This document shows positions 1 to 10,575 of a DNA stretch of 64,000 nt, piece by piece. Where the stretch lies: positions 310,001 to 374,000 of the forward strand of contig JACKIC010000007.1 of assembly GCA_020638655.1 (NCBI GenBank), given 5' to 3'. Origin of the DNA: Planctomycetota bacterium (GTDB lineage Bacteria > Planctomycetota > UBA1135 > UBA2386). The position numbers were made by a program, and so were the translations under genes. Each line of letters opens with the position of its first letter. Position 1 is the first letter of the stretch. The notes below the pieces were generated by a model. The model was not told where the DNA came from. It saw only the letters and a list, made by a program, of their open reading frames with translations, and searched no databases.

Positions 1-1153
1 CGTCGACGGCCTTGGCGAACACCATCGGATCGGCGTCGGCGGCGCCGGCGAGATCGATCGGGTTGCTCGGCGGGAGCTTGTGGCCGAGCGCCTGCTGCAG
101 CGCCGCGGTGGTCGCCGCGCCGAGCCGCGTCAGCTGCGTCTGGTGGTAGTGCAGCGCGTCGGTCGCCAGCGTGCCGTGGCCGCCGCCGTCGGTCAGCACC
201 GCGACGCCGCGGTACGAGCCGCGCGCGGGCTGGCTGGCGAGGCTCTCGGCGACGTGCAGCAGCTCGTCGGAGCGCCGCACGAGGATCACGCCGCTCTGCT
301 TGAGGCCGGCGCGGAACACCGGGAAGGAGCCCGCCAGGGCGCCGGTGTGCGAACGCGCCGCGGCCTTGCCGCGCACCGAGCGGCCGCCCTTGAGCAGGAT
401 CACGGGCTTCTTGGTGGTGACCTCGGCGGCGGTCTCGAGGAACTTCTGGCCGCGCCGGAAGCCCTCGACGTACATCGCGATCGCGGCGGTGTTGGGTTCG
501 TCGGCGAGGTAGGTGAGGTACTCGTCGAAGCGCAGGTCGACCTCGTTGCCGACGCCGATCACGAACGAGAAGCCCGCGCGGGTGCGGCGCATCGCCTCGG
601 TCATCACCTGCAGCGAGACGTTGCCGCTCTGCGTCAGCAGCGCGATGCGGCCCGCGGGCACGTTCGGCACGCCGATCAGGTTGAGGCCGCGGTGCGGGTT
701 GAGGATGCCGCTGGTGTTGGGGCCGACGACGCGGATGCCGGTCTCGCGCACGACCTGCTGGATCTGCAGCTCGAGCTGCTCGCCGTCGGTGCCGGTCTCG
801 CGAAAGCCCAGCGCGACGACCACCGCGCCGCTGAGGCCGCGCGCGGCGCACGCCTGCAGGGCAGCGGGCACGGTGCTGGCCGGCGTGCACAGCAGGGCCG
901 TGTCGGCCTCGCCCTGCACCTCCTCGACCGTGCGCACGAAGGTCACGCCGTGGGCCTCGCCGCCCTTGGGGTTGACGCCGTGGATCTGGCCCGTGTAGCC
1001 GCTCGCGAGCAGCGCCGCGAGCGCCTGGTTGCCGCGCTTCTTGGGGTCCTCGGAGGCGCCGACGACGACCACGCCGCGCGGGCGCAGGATCCGGTCGATC
1101 GTCTGAAAAGTGCTGCCGCTCGGGGCGGCGCCGGGGTCGGTTGCGTCAGTCAC
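1..1153 (-). CDS. Acyl-CoA synthetase (NDP-forming) / acetate-CoA ligase-like protein, 3' end outside window
   Basis: Family role: NDP-forming acyl-CoA ligases make acyl-CoA through a phosphohistidine intermediate in the cytosol. About 384 residues are visible. Residues 25-150 form the CoA-binding Rossmann part, starting VVVGAS near 29 and with GPNTSG near 144. The succinyl-CoA-ligase-like part has TQSGN near 174 and the catalytic-type histidine in ARSHTGAL (His about 269). A GTG start at 1153 fits because it overlaps the stop of the upstream enoyl-CoA hydratase by 8 bp, implying translational coupling. The pairing suggests acyl-CoA handling. The C-terminal ATP-grasp part, if present, lies beyond the window, so substrate and full architecture cannot be given. 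Confidence 0.85.
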   Translation of the reverse strand, partial: MTDATDPGAAPSGSTFQTIDRILRPRGVVVVGASEDPKKRGNQALAALLASGYTGQIHGVNPKGGEAHGVTFVRTVEEVQGEADTALLCTPASTVPAALQACAARGLSGAVVVALGFRETGTDGEQLELQIQQVVRETGIRVVGPNTSGILNPHRGLNLIGVPNVPAGRIALLTQSGNVSLQVMTEAMRRTRAGFSFVIGVGNEVDLRFDEYLTYLADEPNTAAIAMYVEGFRRGQKFLETAAEVTTKKPVILLKGGRSVRGKAAARSHTGALAGSFPVFRAGLKQSGVILVRRSDELLHVAESLASQPARGSYRGVAVLTDGGGHGTLATDALHYHQTQLTRLGAATTAALQQALGHKLPPSNPIDLAGAADADPMVFAKAVD

Positions 1154-1922
1154 CAGTGAAGTCCGGGGTGCGGCGCTCGGCGAACGCGTCGATGCCTTCC
1201 TGCCAGTCCTTGGTCTGCATGCAGGCGAACAGGGCGTCGGCCTCGGCGGCGAGCACGTCGTCGAGGCTGCGGGAATCGGGGGCCAGCAGCTGCTTGGCGA
1301 ACGCCAGCGAGCGCGGCGCCTTGGTGGCGAGTTCCTCGGCGTAGGCGAGCGCCGCGGGCAGGACCTCGGCGGCCGGCGCGGCGGCGTTGCAGACGCCGTA
1401 GGTCGCGGCGTCCTGGCCGCGGAAGAACCGGCCGAGCAGCAGCAGCTCGCGGGCGCGGGTGCCGCCCACGCGCTGCACCAGGGTCCGGGTCGTGCCGCCG
1501 CCGACGAACGTGCCCAGGCCGAACTCGGGGAAGCGCAGCTTGGCGTCGTCGGCGACCACCGACAGGTCGCAGGCCAGCGCCAGTTCGAGCCCGGCGCCGA
1601 TGGCGTGGCCGTGGATCGCGGCGACCACGGGCAACGGGCAGGTGAGCAGCGCCTTGGCGGCGCGCTGGCCGAGGTCGATGTAGTGCCGGCGGGCGTCGTG
1701 CTCGCGCTGCTGCTGCTTGTGGCCCACCAGGTCGGCGCCGACGCAGAAGGCGCGGCCGGCGCCGGTGAGCACCACGGCGCGCACGCTGCGATCGCTGGGC
1801 AGCTGCTGCAGGCGGTCGATCAGCTGCGTGTAGAGCGCCTCGTTGACGGCATTGAGGCGATCGGGACGATTCATCGTCAGCACCGCGATCGCGGCGCGCC
1901 GCTCCTCGAGCAGTTCGGCCAT
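1146..1922 (-). CDS. Enoyl-CoA hydratase/isomerase (crotonase) family protein
   Basis: A 258-residue protein of the crotonase fold, the usual family length. Enzymes of this family hydrate or isomerise enoyl-CoA thioesters in fatty-acid or related degradation. Seen: the oxyanion-hole segment GRAFCVGADL near 56-65, the second segment HGHAIGAGLELALACDL near 105-120, and FPEFGLG in the substrate-binding region. The ATG at 1922 is chosen because the protein from there starts directly with the crotonase fold. The open frame upstream is Arg-rich and runs into the neighbouring gene. The stop overlaps the GTG start of the CoA ligase by 8 bp. The exact substrate cannot be told. Confidence 0.9.
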   Translation of the reverse strand: MAELLEERRAAIAVLTMNRPDRLNAVNEALYTQLIDRLQQLPSDRSVRAVVLTGAGRAFCVGADLVGHKQQQREHDARRHYIDLGQRAAKALLTCPLPVVAAIHGHAIGAGLELALACDLSVVADDAKLRFPEFGLGTFVGGGTTRTLVQRVGGTRARELLLLGRFFRGQDAATYGVCNAAAPAAEVLPAALAYAEELATKAPRSLAFAKQLLAPDSRSLDDVLAAEADALFACMQTKDWQEGIDAFAERRTPDFTGD

Positions 1923-1984
1923 GGTCGCATGATGCAGCGACGGAGTGACGGTGCAACCCCGCAGTCGCCTCGCGTCGCAGTTGC

Positions 1985-2992
1985 TCAGCGCGGCCGGCGA
2001 CCCGTGAACAGGCGGCGCAGCGAGCGCGCGGCGCTGCGCGCCGCGTAGCGCAGCAGCGAGCCCCCGGCGAAGGCGCGGGCCACGGCGAACAGCGCGCGCG
2101 CGGCGGACGTGTCCGGCTCGTAGGCCAGCCACTGGTCGCGCCAGCGGTGGGGGCGCAGCTTCTGCTTCCAGCGGGAGACACCGTCGAAGTCGTAGTGGTG
2201 GCGCATCGCCAGGCGCACCGCGCGCAGCAGTCGGCCGACGTCGCCGCGCAGCGGCGCGAGACCCAGGGTGACGCGGCCGTGCGCGGTCGTCGCGGCCTCG
2301 CGCTGCACGGCGTCGAACAGCAGCTCGGTGGTGCCGTTCGGGGCGCTCGGGTCGCGCAGCAGCTCGGTGATCACCGACGCGTCACCGCCGGTGCGGATCA
2401 CGCCGGCGCAGCCGACCAGGTGCTCGCCGCGCTCCGCGAGCCACAGGGTGCGGTCCGCGTGGCGGCGCCCGGGGTCGAGGCGACAGAGGAACTGCATCGG
2501 CGGCAGCTCGTGCAGCTCGGCCCAACGTTGCAGCAGCCGGTCGAGCTGCGCCGGCAGGCCCGGCGCGGCGAGCTCGCCCGGGGCGGCGGCGCGGATGCGC
2601 ACGCCCTTGCTGGCGGCGCGCCGCAGCTGGGCGCGCAGCGAGGCGGTCGCCGCCAGGGTCGCGGGCCAGCGGTCGGCGTGCCACCAGGGCTCGGCGCCGA
2701 TGCGCAGGCCCGTGAGCTGCAGCTGGGCGACGAAGCGCGCGTCGACGCCGAACCAGACGGCGCGGCAGCCCGCCTGGCGGGCCTGGGCCATGAACCGGCG
2801 GGCGACGGTGACGCGATCGCGCGGCGCGGCGCGCGGCGGCGCCGCGGCGACCCAGCAGCCGGGCGTCGCCGTGTAGTCGACTTCGCCGAGCTCGTCGGCC
2901 CAGCGCCGCGCCGCTGCGGCAGGCGGCGGGATCGCCCCCGCGGTGCCTGCGCGCAGCGGCATCACCATCGGCGTAGGGTCGGCGCGCGCCAT
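1985..2992 (-). CDS. DUF2156-like (phosphatidylglycerol lysyltransferase C-terminal domain) protein
   Basis: About 335 residues. It resembles the DUF2156/LPG-synthase C-terminal acyltransferase fold, a double-GNAT domain that in MprF-type proteins transfers amino acids to lipids. Seen: VWFGVDARF near the domain start, then GAEPWW and a SLRAQLRRAASKGVRI stretch typical of the family, then LVGCAGVIRTGG and DGVSRWKQKLRP near the C-terminus. No membrane-spanning flippase part is present, so this is a soluble stand-alone domain of unknown substrate. The ATG at 2992 is preferred; the frame stays open to another ATG at 3043. It is transcribed divergently from sdhC. Confidence 0.7.
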   Translation of the reverse strand: MARADPTPMVMPLRAGTAGAIPPPAAAARRWADELGEVDYTATPGCWVAAAPPRAAPRDRVTVARRFMAQARQAGCRAVWFGVDARFVAQLQLTGLRIGAEPWWHADRWPATLAATASLRAQLRRAASKGVRIRAAAPGELAAPGLPAQLDRLLQRWAELHELPPMQFLCRLDPGRRHADRTLWLAERGEHLVGCAGVIRTGGDASVITELLRDPSAPNGTTELLFDAVQREAATTAHGRVTLGLAPLRGDVGRLLRAVRLAMRHHYDFDGVSRWKQKLRPHRWRDQWLAYEPDTSAARALFAVARAFAGGSLLRYAARSAARSLRRLFTGRRPR

Positions 2993-3129
2993 CGGCCCCA
3001 GTGTCGCACGCGGTGCGCGGCCGCATCCATCAACATGTTGCAATCGAAACGGTCGGGCCCGATCCTTCGCCGCGCCCCCCGCGCGCGCGAAAGTCGTTCG
3101 TCGCCAAGGCGTTCTCCCCCTAGGAATCC

Positions 3130-3815
3130 ATGAACTGGTTGATCGACTTCTGGCGGTCGTCCATCGGTGGCAAGGTGATCATGGCGATCACCGGCCTCTT
3201 GTTGTTCGGCTTCGTCGTCGCCCACTTGCTCGGCAATCTGCAACTGCTGAGCGGCCCTGACAAGATCAACGCCTACGCGAAGATGCTGCACGACCTCGGC
3301 CCGCTGCTGTGGGTCATGCGCATCGGCCTCTTGGTGGTGTTCGTGCTGCACGTCGCCACCGGCATCCGCCTGGCGCGCGCCAACAAGGCGGCGCGGCCGG
3401 TCGCCTACGCCAAGGAGGCGACGATCCAGGCCTCGTTCGCGTCGCGCTCGATGGTGCTCAGCGGCCTGTCCCTCTTGGTGTTCGTGGTCTACCACCTGCT
3501 GCACTTCACGCTGGGCGTGACCAACCCCGGCCACAGCGCGCTCAAGGCCGCGGGCGCTGGCGGGCACGACGTCTACGCGATGGTGACCGCGAGCTTCTCG
3601 GTGCCCGCGATCGCGATCGCCTACATGGCCTTCCAGGCGGTGCTGTTCCTGCACCTTTCGCACGGCGTGCAGAGCCTGGCGCAGACGCTGGGCCTCAATC
3701 ACCGCCGCTATTCGCCGATGGTGCGCACGCTCGCCTACCTGCTCGCCGCGGCGATCGCCGGCGGCAACGCCTTCCTCCCCTTCGCCGTGCTCAGCGGCAT
3801 CGTCAAGGTTGCATC

Positions 3816-3819
<4 letters not shown>
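3130..3819 (+). CDS. sdhC: Succinate dehydrogenase cytochrome b subunit (type B, single anchor)
   Basis: A 229-residue integral membrane anchor of succinate:quinone reductase. It carries heme b and passes electrons from SdhB to quinone. Five hydrophobic segments are visible at roughly 13-35, 57-77, 105-125, 150-175 and 198-220. Conserved-type histidines lie in VVAHLLGN, VVFVLHV, VYHLLHF and LHLSHGVQ. One long anchor in place of separate SdhC and SdhD, in the order C-A-B, is the type B (di-heme, usually menaquinone-linked) arrangement. Its TGA overlaps the sdhA start by four bases. The divergent spacer to the DUF2156 gene is about 137 bp; a TTGCAA at 3038 could be a -35 box, but its partner is weak. 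Confidence 0.93.
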
Positions 3820-5726
<1,907 letters not shown>

Positions 5727-5755
5727 GGGCCACTACCAGTGCAAGGCTCAGGACG

Positions 5756-6553
5756 ATGAAGGTCACACTCCACATCTGGCGGCAGAGCAGGCAGAGCACC
5801 AAGGGCGACTTCGCGCAGGACGGCAGGATGGTCCGCTACGAGTTGGACCACGTCTCCGCGGACATGTCGTTCCTCGAGATGCTCGACGTGCTCAACGAGC
5901 AGCTGATCCACAAGGGCGAGGAGCCCGTCGCCTTCGACCACGACTGCCGCGAAGGCATCTGCGGTTCGTGCGGCGTGGTCATCGACGGCGTGCCGCACGG
6001 CCCCGAGCGCGGCACCACGACCTGCCAGCTGCACATGCGCAGCTTCAAGGACGGCGCCGAGATCTGGGTCGAACCGTGGCGCGCCGCGGCGTTCCCGGTG
6101 GTGCGCGACCTGGTCGTCGACCGATCGTCGTTCGACCGCGTGGTGCAGAAGGGCGCGTTCATCTCGGTCGGCACCGGCGCGCCGCAGGACGCCAACGCGA
6201 TCCCGGTGCCCAAGCACGACGCCGACCGCGCCTTCGACGCGGCCACCTGCATCGGCTGTGGCGCGTGCGTCGCGGCCTGCAAGAACGCCTCGGCGATGCT
6301 GTTCGTCGGCGCCAAGGTCTCGCACTTCATGCACCTGCCGCAGGGGCGCGTCGAGCGCGAGCAGCGCGCGCGCGACCTGGTCGCGGCGATGGACCGCGAG
6401 GGCTTCGGCAACTGCACCAACCAGTACGAGTGCGAAGCCGCGTGCCCCAAGGAGATCCCGGTGCGCGTGATCGCCGAGATGAACCGCGAGTTCGTGCGCG
6501 CCAAGGCGGTCGAGGAGCCCGCCAGCGACAAGGGCACCGGCGGCCACGGCTGA
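5756..6553 (+). CDS. sdhB: Succinate dehydrogenase iron-sulfur subunit
   Basis: A 265-residue iron-sulfur subunit carrying electrons from FAD to the membrane anchor. The N-terminal ferredoxin domain has the [2Fe-2S] ligands in CREGICGSC (Cys 64, 69, 72) plus Cys about 90 in TTTCQLH. The C-terminal domain has CIGCGACVAACK for the [4Fe-4S] cluster and CTNQYECEAACPKEI, which supplies the remaining ligands. The gene starts 29 bp after sdhA in the same operon. The tail ends in a short Gly/His-rich stretch. Confidence 0.95.
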   Translation: MKVTLHIWRQSRQSTKGDFAQDGRMVRYELDHVSADMSFLEMLDVLNEQLIHKGEEPVAFDHDCREGICGSCGVVIDGVPHGPERGTTTCQLHMRSFKDGAEIWVEPWRAAAFPVVRDLVVDRSSFDRVVQKGAFISVGTGAPQDANAIPVPKHDADRAFDAATCIGCGACVAACKNASAMLFVGAKVSHFMHLPQGRVEREQRARDLVAAMDREGFGNCTNQYECEAACPKEIPVRVIAEMNREFVRAKAVEEPASDKGTGGHG

Positions 6554-6563
6554 CCGGCGCCGC

Positions 6564-6977
6564 ATGGTCGAGGACCTCAGCAGGCTGTCGCGTCCGGGCA
6601 GCCTGGACTCGATGGCGATGCTGTCGCCGACGGGCAAGATCGTCGGTGGCGCGGTGATGCTGGCCATGGCCATCGGCGCGTTCTGCCTGCCGCCGGTCGG
6701 GTCCTACGGCTTCCTGCTGGTGGTGCTGGGGGGCGGCATGGGGTCGCCGCTGCTCGTCGTCGGGCTGCGCGAGCGCCGACAGGCCGCGCGCGACGCCGCC
6801 GAGCTGGCCCGCGGCATGGCGGAGTTGCCCGCGCTGCGCGAGGCGGTCGCGGCGGCGGTCGCGCAGCGGCACAACGTCGGCCGGTTGCTCCGGCAGCGCG
6901 GCTACACCAGCGCGAAGGTGCGCAGGCGGCTGGCGCTCGAGTGCGACGTCGTGCTGCAGGCGGGCAGGGAGGACTGA
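6564..6977 (+). CDS. Small hypothetical membrane protein downstream of sdhB
   Basis: 137 residues, not recognised. Two adjacent hydrophobic segments lie at about 25-45 (IVGGAVMLAMAIGAFCLPPV) and 48-67. A charged, Ala/Arg-rich helical C-terminal half follows that looks cytoplasmic. It begins 10 bp after the sdhB stop, so it is probably co-transcribed with sdhCAB. No motif assigns a function. A chance open frame in G+C-rich DNA is possible, but the clear membrane pattern and the tight spacing favour a real gene. Confidence 0.55.
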   Translation: MVEDLSRLSRPGSLDSMAMLSPTGKIVGGAVMLAMAIGAFCLPPVGSYGFLLVVLGGGMGSPLLVVGLRERRQAARDAAELARGMAELPALREAVAAAVAQRHNVGRLLRQRGYTSAKVRRRLALECDVVLQAGRED

Positions 6978-7086
6978 CGGCGGGCCTTTACATGGAACTT
7001 GCACAGAGCGGGGCCGTTCCCGACTAGGGTCGGCAGCGGTCGCGGCAGGTCGTCGCGACGCCCGCGGGAACGTTCCGAGGTCGAAC

Positions 7087-8808
7087 ATGAGCTTGTACAG
7101 AGCACCCTTGTCGTCGTGGCTGTCGGTCGGTCTGGTCGCTGCGACGGCCATCTGCCAGCAGCCTGCCCAGCAACCTGCCCCGCAGCCCGCGCGGGCCGCG
7201 TCGAAGTTGCCGGTGCGCGAGGTCACCGTCTTCAAGGACGGGCACGCGTACCTGATCCGGGAGATGCCGCTGGCGGCAGCCGGTCGGCAACGGATCGTGC
7301 TCGACGAGCTGCCCGCGCCGGTGCTCGGCACGTTCTGGCCGTACGCGAGCGGTGGCGGCAAGCTGATCTCGGCGGTGGCCGGCCGGCAGGAGGTCGACGA
7401 GGAGGTGCCCGCGGTCGACATGCGGCAGATCGCGCGCGCCAACGTCGGCAAGGACGTGGCGGTGCAGGACTACAACAACAACCGCATCGAGGGGCGCCTC
7501 GTCGACGTGGCGGCGCGCAGCGGTGACGCCGACGAGAACCGCAACCCGAACCTGCCGGTGACCGACGTGCTGCTCGTGGCCACCGCGACCGGCACCCGCG
7601 CGCTGCCGCTGGCCCAGGTGCGCGACCTCGAGATCCGCGGCGAGTTGCAGCGTCACTTCACGCAGCGACGGCAGGACGAACGGCTGTCGCTCGAGGTCGA
7701 CGGCGGTGGTGAGGGGGCGACGGTGGGGGTGATGTACGTGCAGCGCGGCCTGCGGTGGATTCCGTCGTACCGCCTCGACATCGACGGCGCGGGCGCGGCC
7801 AAGGTGCAGCTGCAGGCGACCTTGGTCAACGACCTCATCGACCTCGAGCGCGCCACGGTGCACCTCGTGATCGGCGTGCCCAAGTTCGAGTTCCAGGGCC
7901 TGGTCGATCCGATCTCGCTGCAGCAGGAGCTCGCGCAGGTGGCCGCCAACGTGCGCGACAGCGCGCGGTTCTCGAACATGCTGTCGAACTCGCTGATGAC
8001 GCAGTCGATGGGCTACATGGCCGAGCGGGCCGCGGGCCAGGGGCAGGACCCCGACCCGGCCGTGCAGGGCAGCGAGGCCAACGAGGACCTGTTCGTGTTC
8101 ACGCTGCGCGACGTGACGCTCGAGGTCGGCGAGCGGCTGGTGATGCCGATCGAGTCGTTCGACCTCGCGTACCGCGACGTCTACAAGCTCGACGTGACCT
8201 TCGCGCCGCCGATGGAGGTGCGGCAGAACCTGCAGAGCCAGCAGGTGCTCGAACTGGCCAAGGAGCTCGCGGCGCCCAAGGCCGTGCACGTGCTGCGGCT
8301 CACCAACAAGGCCAAGGCGCCGCTGACGACCGCGCCCGCGCTGGTGTTCAACAAGGGACGCATCCTCGCGCAGGGCCGCATGCGCTACACGCCGATCGGG
8401 GCCGAGACCGACCTCGCGATCAACACCGCGGTCGACATCTGCGTCACCACCGAGGAGCACGAGAAGGGGCGCGTCGCCAACGCCGAGCGGTTCGACGGCA
8501 ACCAGTACGGGCGCATCGACCTCGTCGGCAGCATCGTGCTGCGCAACGACAAGCGCCAGGCGGTCGAGATCGAGGTGACGCGACGCATCCTCGGGCTCGC
8601 CGACACCGTCGGCCAGGACGGCGCGATGCAGCAGCTCGACCTCGTCAACCTGTGGCAGGACGAGGCTCGGCCGATCTGGTGGTCGTGGTGGAACTGGCCC
8701 TACTGGTGGTTCCGCTTCAACGGCTTCGGCGAGTTCCGCTGGAAGGTCACGCTGGAGCCCAAGGCCAGCACCACGCTCGAGGCCGGCTGGCACTACTTCT
8801 GGCGCTGA
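7087..8808 (+). CDS. DUF4139-like exported protein
   Basis: 573 residues with an N-terminal signal peptide (hydrophobic core about 8-23, cleavage probably near ATAICQQ), followed by a Pro/Gln-rich linker, so it is exported. The first half opens with VREVTVFKDGHAYLIRE. The second half contains RGLRWIPSYRLDI and LVNDLIDLERATVHLVIGVP, the pattern typical of DUF4139 proteins, whose biochemical role is unknown. The C-terminus is a Trp-rich run (NWPYWWFRFNGFGEF) followed by a beta-rich KVTLEPKA segment. It stands alone downstream of the sdh cluster and converges on mgtE. Confidence 0.65.
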   Translation: MSLYRAPLSSWLSVGLVAATAICQQPAQQPAPQPARAASKLPVREVTVFKDGHAYLIREMPLAAAGRQRIVLDELPAPVLGTFWPYASGGGKLISAVAGRQEVDEEVPAVDMRQIARANVGKDVAVQDYNNNRIEGRLVDVAARSGDADENRNPNLPVTDVLLVATATGTRALPLAQVRDLEIRGELQRHFTQRRQDERLSLEVDGGGEGATVGVMYVQRGLRWIPSYRLDIDGAGAAKVQLQATLVNDLIDLERATVHLVIGVPKFEFQGLVDPISLQQELAQVAANVRDSARFSNMLSNSLMTQSMGYMAERAAGQGQDPDPAVQGSEANEDLFVFTLRDVTLEVGERLVMPIESFDLAYRDVYKLDVTFAPPMEVRQNLQSQQVLELAKELAAPKAVHVLRLTNKAKAPLTTAPALVFNKGRILAQGRMRYTPIGAETDLAINTAVDICVTTEEHEKGRVANAERFDGNQYGRIDLVGSIVLRNDKRQAVEIEVTRRILGLADTVGQDGAMQQLDLVNLWQDEARPIWWSWWNWPYWWFRFNGFGEFRWKVTLEPKASTTLEAGWHYFWR

Positions 8809-8814
8809 GTCCCG

Positions 8815-8833
8815 GCGCCGGTCGCCCCGGCGC
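8815..8833. terminator. Shared hairpin between convergent genes
   Basis: A perfect 7-bp stem (GCGCCGG with CCGGCGC) around a 5-base loop fills the 25-bp gap between the DUF4139 gene stop and the mgtE stop. It could end transcription from both sides. No U-tract is visible, so termination strength is uncertain. Confidence 0.5.
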
Positions 8834-10204
8834 TCAGAGCAGCATGGTCACGAGCGCGAGAAAGATCGCCGCGCCCGTGAGGTCGGTCATCGCCGTGACC
8901 GCCGGCGTGCTGATCAGCGCCGGGTCGATGCGCAGCACGCGCACGAGGTTGGGGATCGAGGCGCCGAGCAGCGCGGCGAACACCACGTCCGCCGCCATCG
9001 CGATCGCGATCACCGCCGCGTACCACGCGGTCTCGTCGAGCGCGATGCCCTCGCCCTTGATCGCCTGCAGCAGCAGCGCGTTGCCGAACGCGACACCGCC
9101 GAGCACGCCGGCGAGCAGCAGGCCGACGAACAGCTCCTTGGTGACCATCGCCCGGAACGAGCCGTGCTCCTGCGTCGCCAGCGCGCGGATCACCAGCGTG
9201 CTGGCCTGACTGCCGACCATGCCGCCGATCGCCATCACCATCGGCATCGTCGCCATCAGCAGGATGTTGCCGCGCAGCAGCCCTTCGAAGCCCTGGATCA
9301 CGGTCGCCGTGAGCAGCCAGAACAGCGCCAACAGGCAGATGACGGGCGCGCGGCGGCGCAGCTGGCGCAGCACCGGTTCGGCGAGGAAGTCGTCGCCTTC
9401 GCTGGCGCCGGTCACACCGGCCATCAGTTCGAAGTCCTCCTGCGCCTCTTCTTCGACGATGTCGACCGCGTCGTCGTGGGTGACGATGCCGACCAGGTGG
9501 CCGCCGGTGTCGATGACCGGCAGCGCGATGAGGTCGTAGTCGCGGATGATGCGGGCCGCGTCTTCCTGGTCCGAGTCCGGGTAGACGGACACCAGGTCGG
9601 TCTTCATCAGCTCGCCGACCGGCGTCGCCTCGTTGGCCAGGATCAGGTCGCGCAGCGAGACGAAGCCCAGCAGCTTGCCGCTGCGGTCGAGCACGTAGCT
9701 GTAGTAGATCGTCTCCTTGCTCGGTGCCTGCCGGCGCAGCTCCGCGATCGCCGCGCGCGCCGTGAGCAGCGGGTTGAGCACCGCGTAGTCGGTGGTCAAG
9801 AACGCGCCGACCTGTTCGGGTTCGAACGTGGTGCGGCGCAGCAGGTCCTCGCGCGCCGCGTTGGGCAGCAGCGGGATCAGCTGGTCGCGCACGCGCGGGT
9901 CCAGGCGCTCGAGGAACGCGGCCCGGTCGTCGCTGAGCATCGAGTTCAGCACCTTGATCGCGTGCGCGCGACCGGCGCCCTGGATGAACAGCTCCTGGAC
10001 CTCGGGTTCGAGGTAGCCGAACACGTCGCGCTCGAGGTCGAGCGGCAGCAGCGCCAGGGCCTTGGCGATCTCGTCGGGCTGCAGGGCGCTCAGGATCGCC
10101 GCCGCGTCGGTCGGGTGCATCTCCTGCAGCACCGACTGCAGGTCCCCTTCGTTGCCCTCGTGGAGCAGCTCGCGGACTTCGGGGATCAGCAGGTGGATGC
10201 GCAT
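8834..10204 (-). CDS. mgtE: Magnesium transporter MgtE
   Basis: A 456-residue MgtE-type Mg2+ channel/transporter of the inner membrane. Domain order is the family's: an N-terminal helical superhelix (about 10-125), a tandem CBS pair (about 130-245) with VGIVTHDDAVDIVEEEAQEDF at its end, then five membrane segments (about 280-456). The last part includes MAIGGMVGSQASTLVIRALA and the terminal FLALVTMLL. In the family, Mg2+ binding to the N and CBS domains closes the pore. The ATG at 10204 gives the canonical N-terminus. No Mg2+ riboswitch-like leader was recognised in the 169-bp spacer to the tRNA. Confidence 0.95.
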   Translation of the reverse strand: MRIHLLIPEVRELLHEGNEGDLQSVLQEMHPTDAAAILSALQPDEIAKALALLPLDLERDVFGYLEPEVQELFIQGAGRAHAIKVLNSMLSDDRAAFLERLDPRVRDQLIPLLPNAAREDLLRRTTFEPEQVGAFLTTDYAVLNPLLTARAAIAELRRQAPSKETIYYSYVLDRSGKLLGFVSLRDLILANEATPVGELMKTDLVSVYPDSDQEDAARIIRDYDLIALPVIDTGGHLVGIVTHDDAVDIVEEEAQEDFELMAGVTGASEGDDFLAEPVLRQLRRRAPVICLLALFWLLTATVIQGFEGLLRGNILLMATMPMVMAIGGMVGSQASTLVIRALATQEHGSFRAMVTKELFVGLLLAGVLGGVAFGNALLLQAIKGEGIALDETAWYAAVIAIAMAADVVFAALLGASIPNLVRVLRIDPALISTPAVTAMTDLTGAAIFLALVTMLL

Positions 10205-10304
10205 GACCGGAGGCGGCGACCGGCGCCGCGGGCACCTTAGCCGTGGGCCGTGAGCAACGCACCTGTTGGCCAGGACCCGATTCGAGACATGGGCGATCGT
10301 GCCC

Positions 10305-10333
10305 TTGACCGGGACCGGAGCGCTGGCTAGTCT
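10305..10333 (+). promoter_or_regulatory. Probable promoter of tRNA-Pro
   Basis: TTGACC at 10305-10310 and TAGTCT at 10328-10333 are separated by 17 bases, a sigma70-like layout placed about 40 bases before the tRNA 5' end. The -10 box matches the consensus only in part. Confidence 0.45.
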
Positions 10334-10373
10334 CCTCGGCCCGCTTCCCGGTCTATGGCCGTGGAGCGCAGGT

Positions 10374-10454
<81 letters not shown>

Positions 10455-10531
10455 TCATGTCGTAGAGTTCCTTGCCGAGCGCGCACTTAGCGCGAACCTG
10501 CTCGCAAGGGCAGCGCGGCGCATCCGCAGCG

Positions 10532-10553
10532 AAAGGTCGAACTTTGACCTTTT
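10532..10553. promoter_or_regulatory. Inverted repeat before integrase; half of an end-specific motif pair
   Basis: AAAGGTC and GACCTTT form an inverted repeat with a 7-base spacer, ending 23 bases before the integrase ATG. Its right part, AACTTTGACCTTTT (10540-10553), recurs exactly at 28303-28316 near the other end of the island. It may be an operator for int or an integrase arm-binding site. Confidence 0.5.
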
Positions 10554-10575
10554 CGCGATCCAAGGAGCACCGCGC

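Noticed and set aside
10205..10373. Magnesium riboswitch before mgtE
   Set aside because: No M-box or ykoK-like conserved elements could be recognised in the 169-bp spacer.
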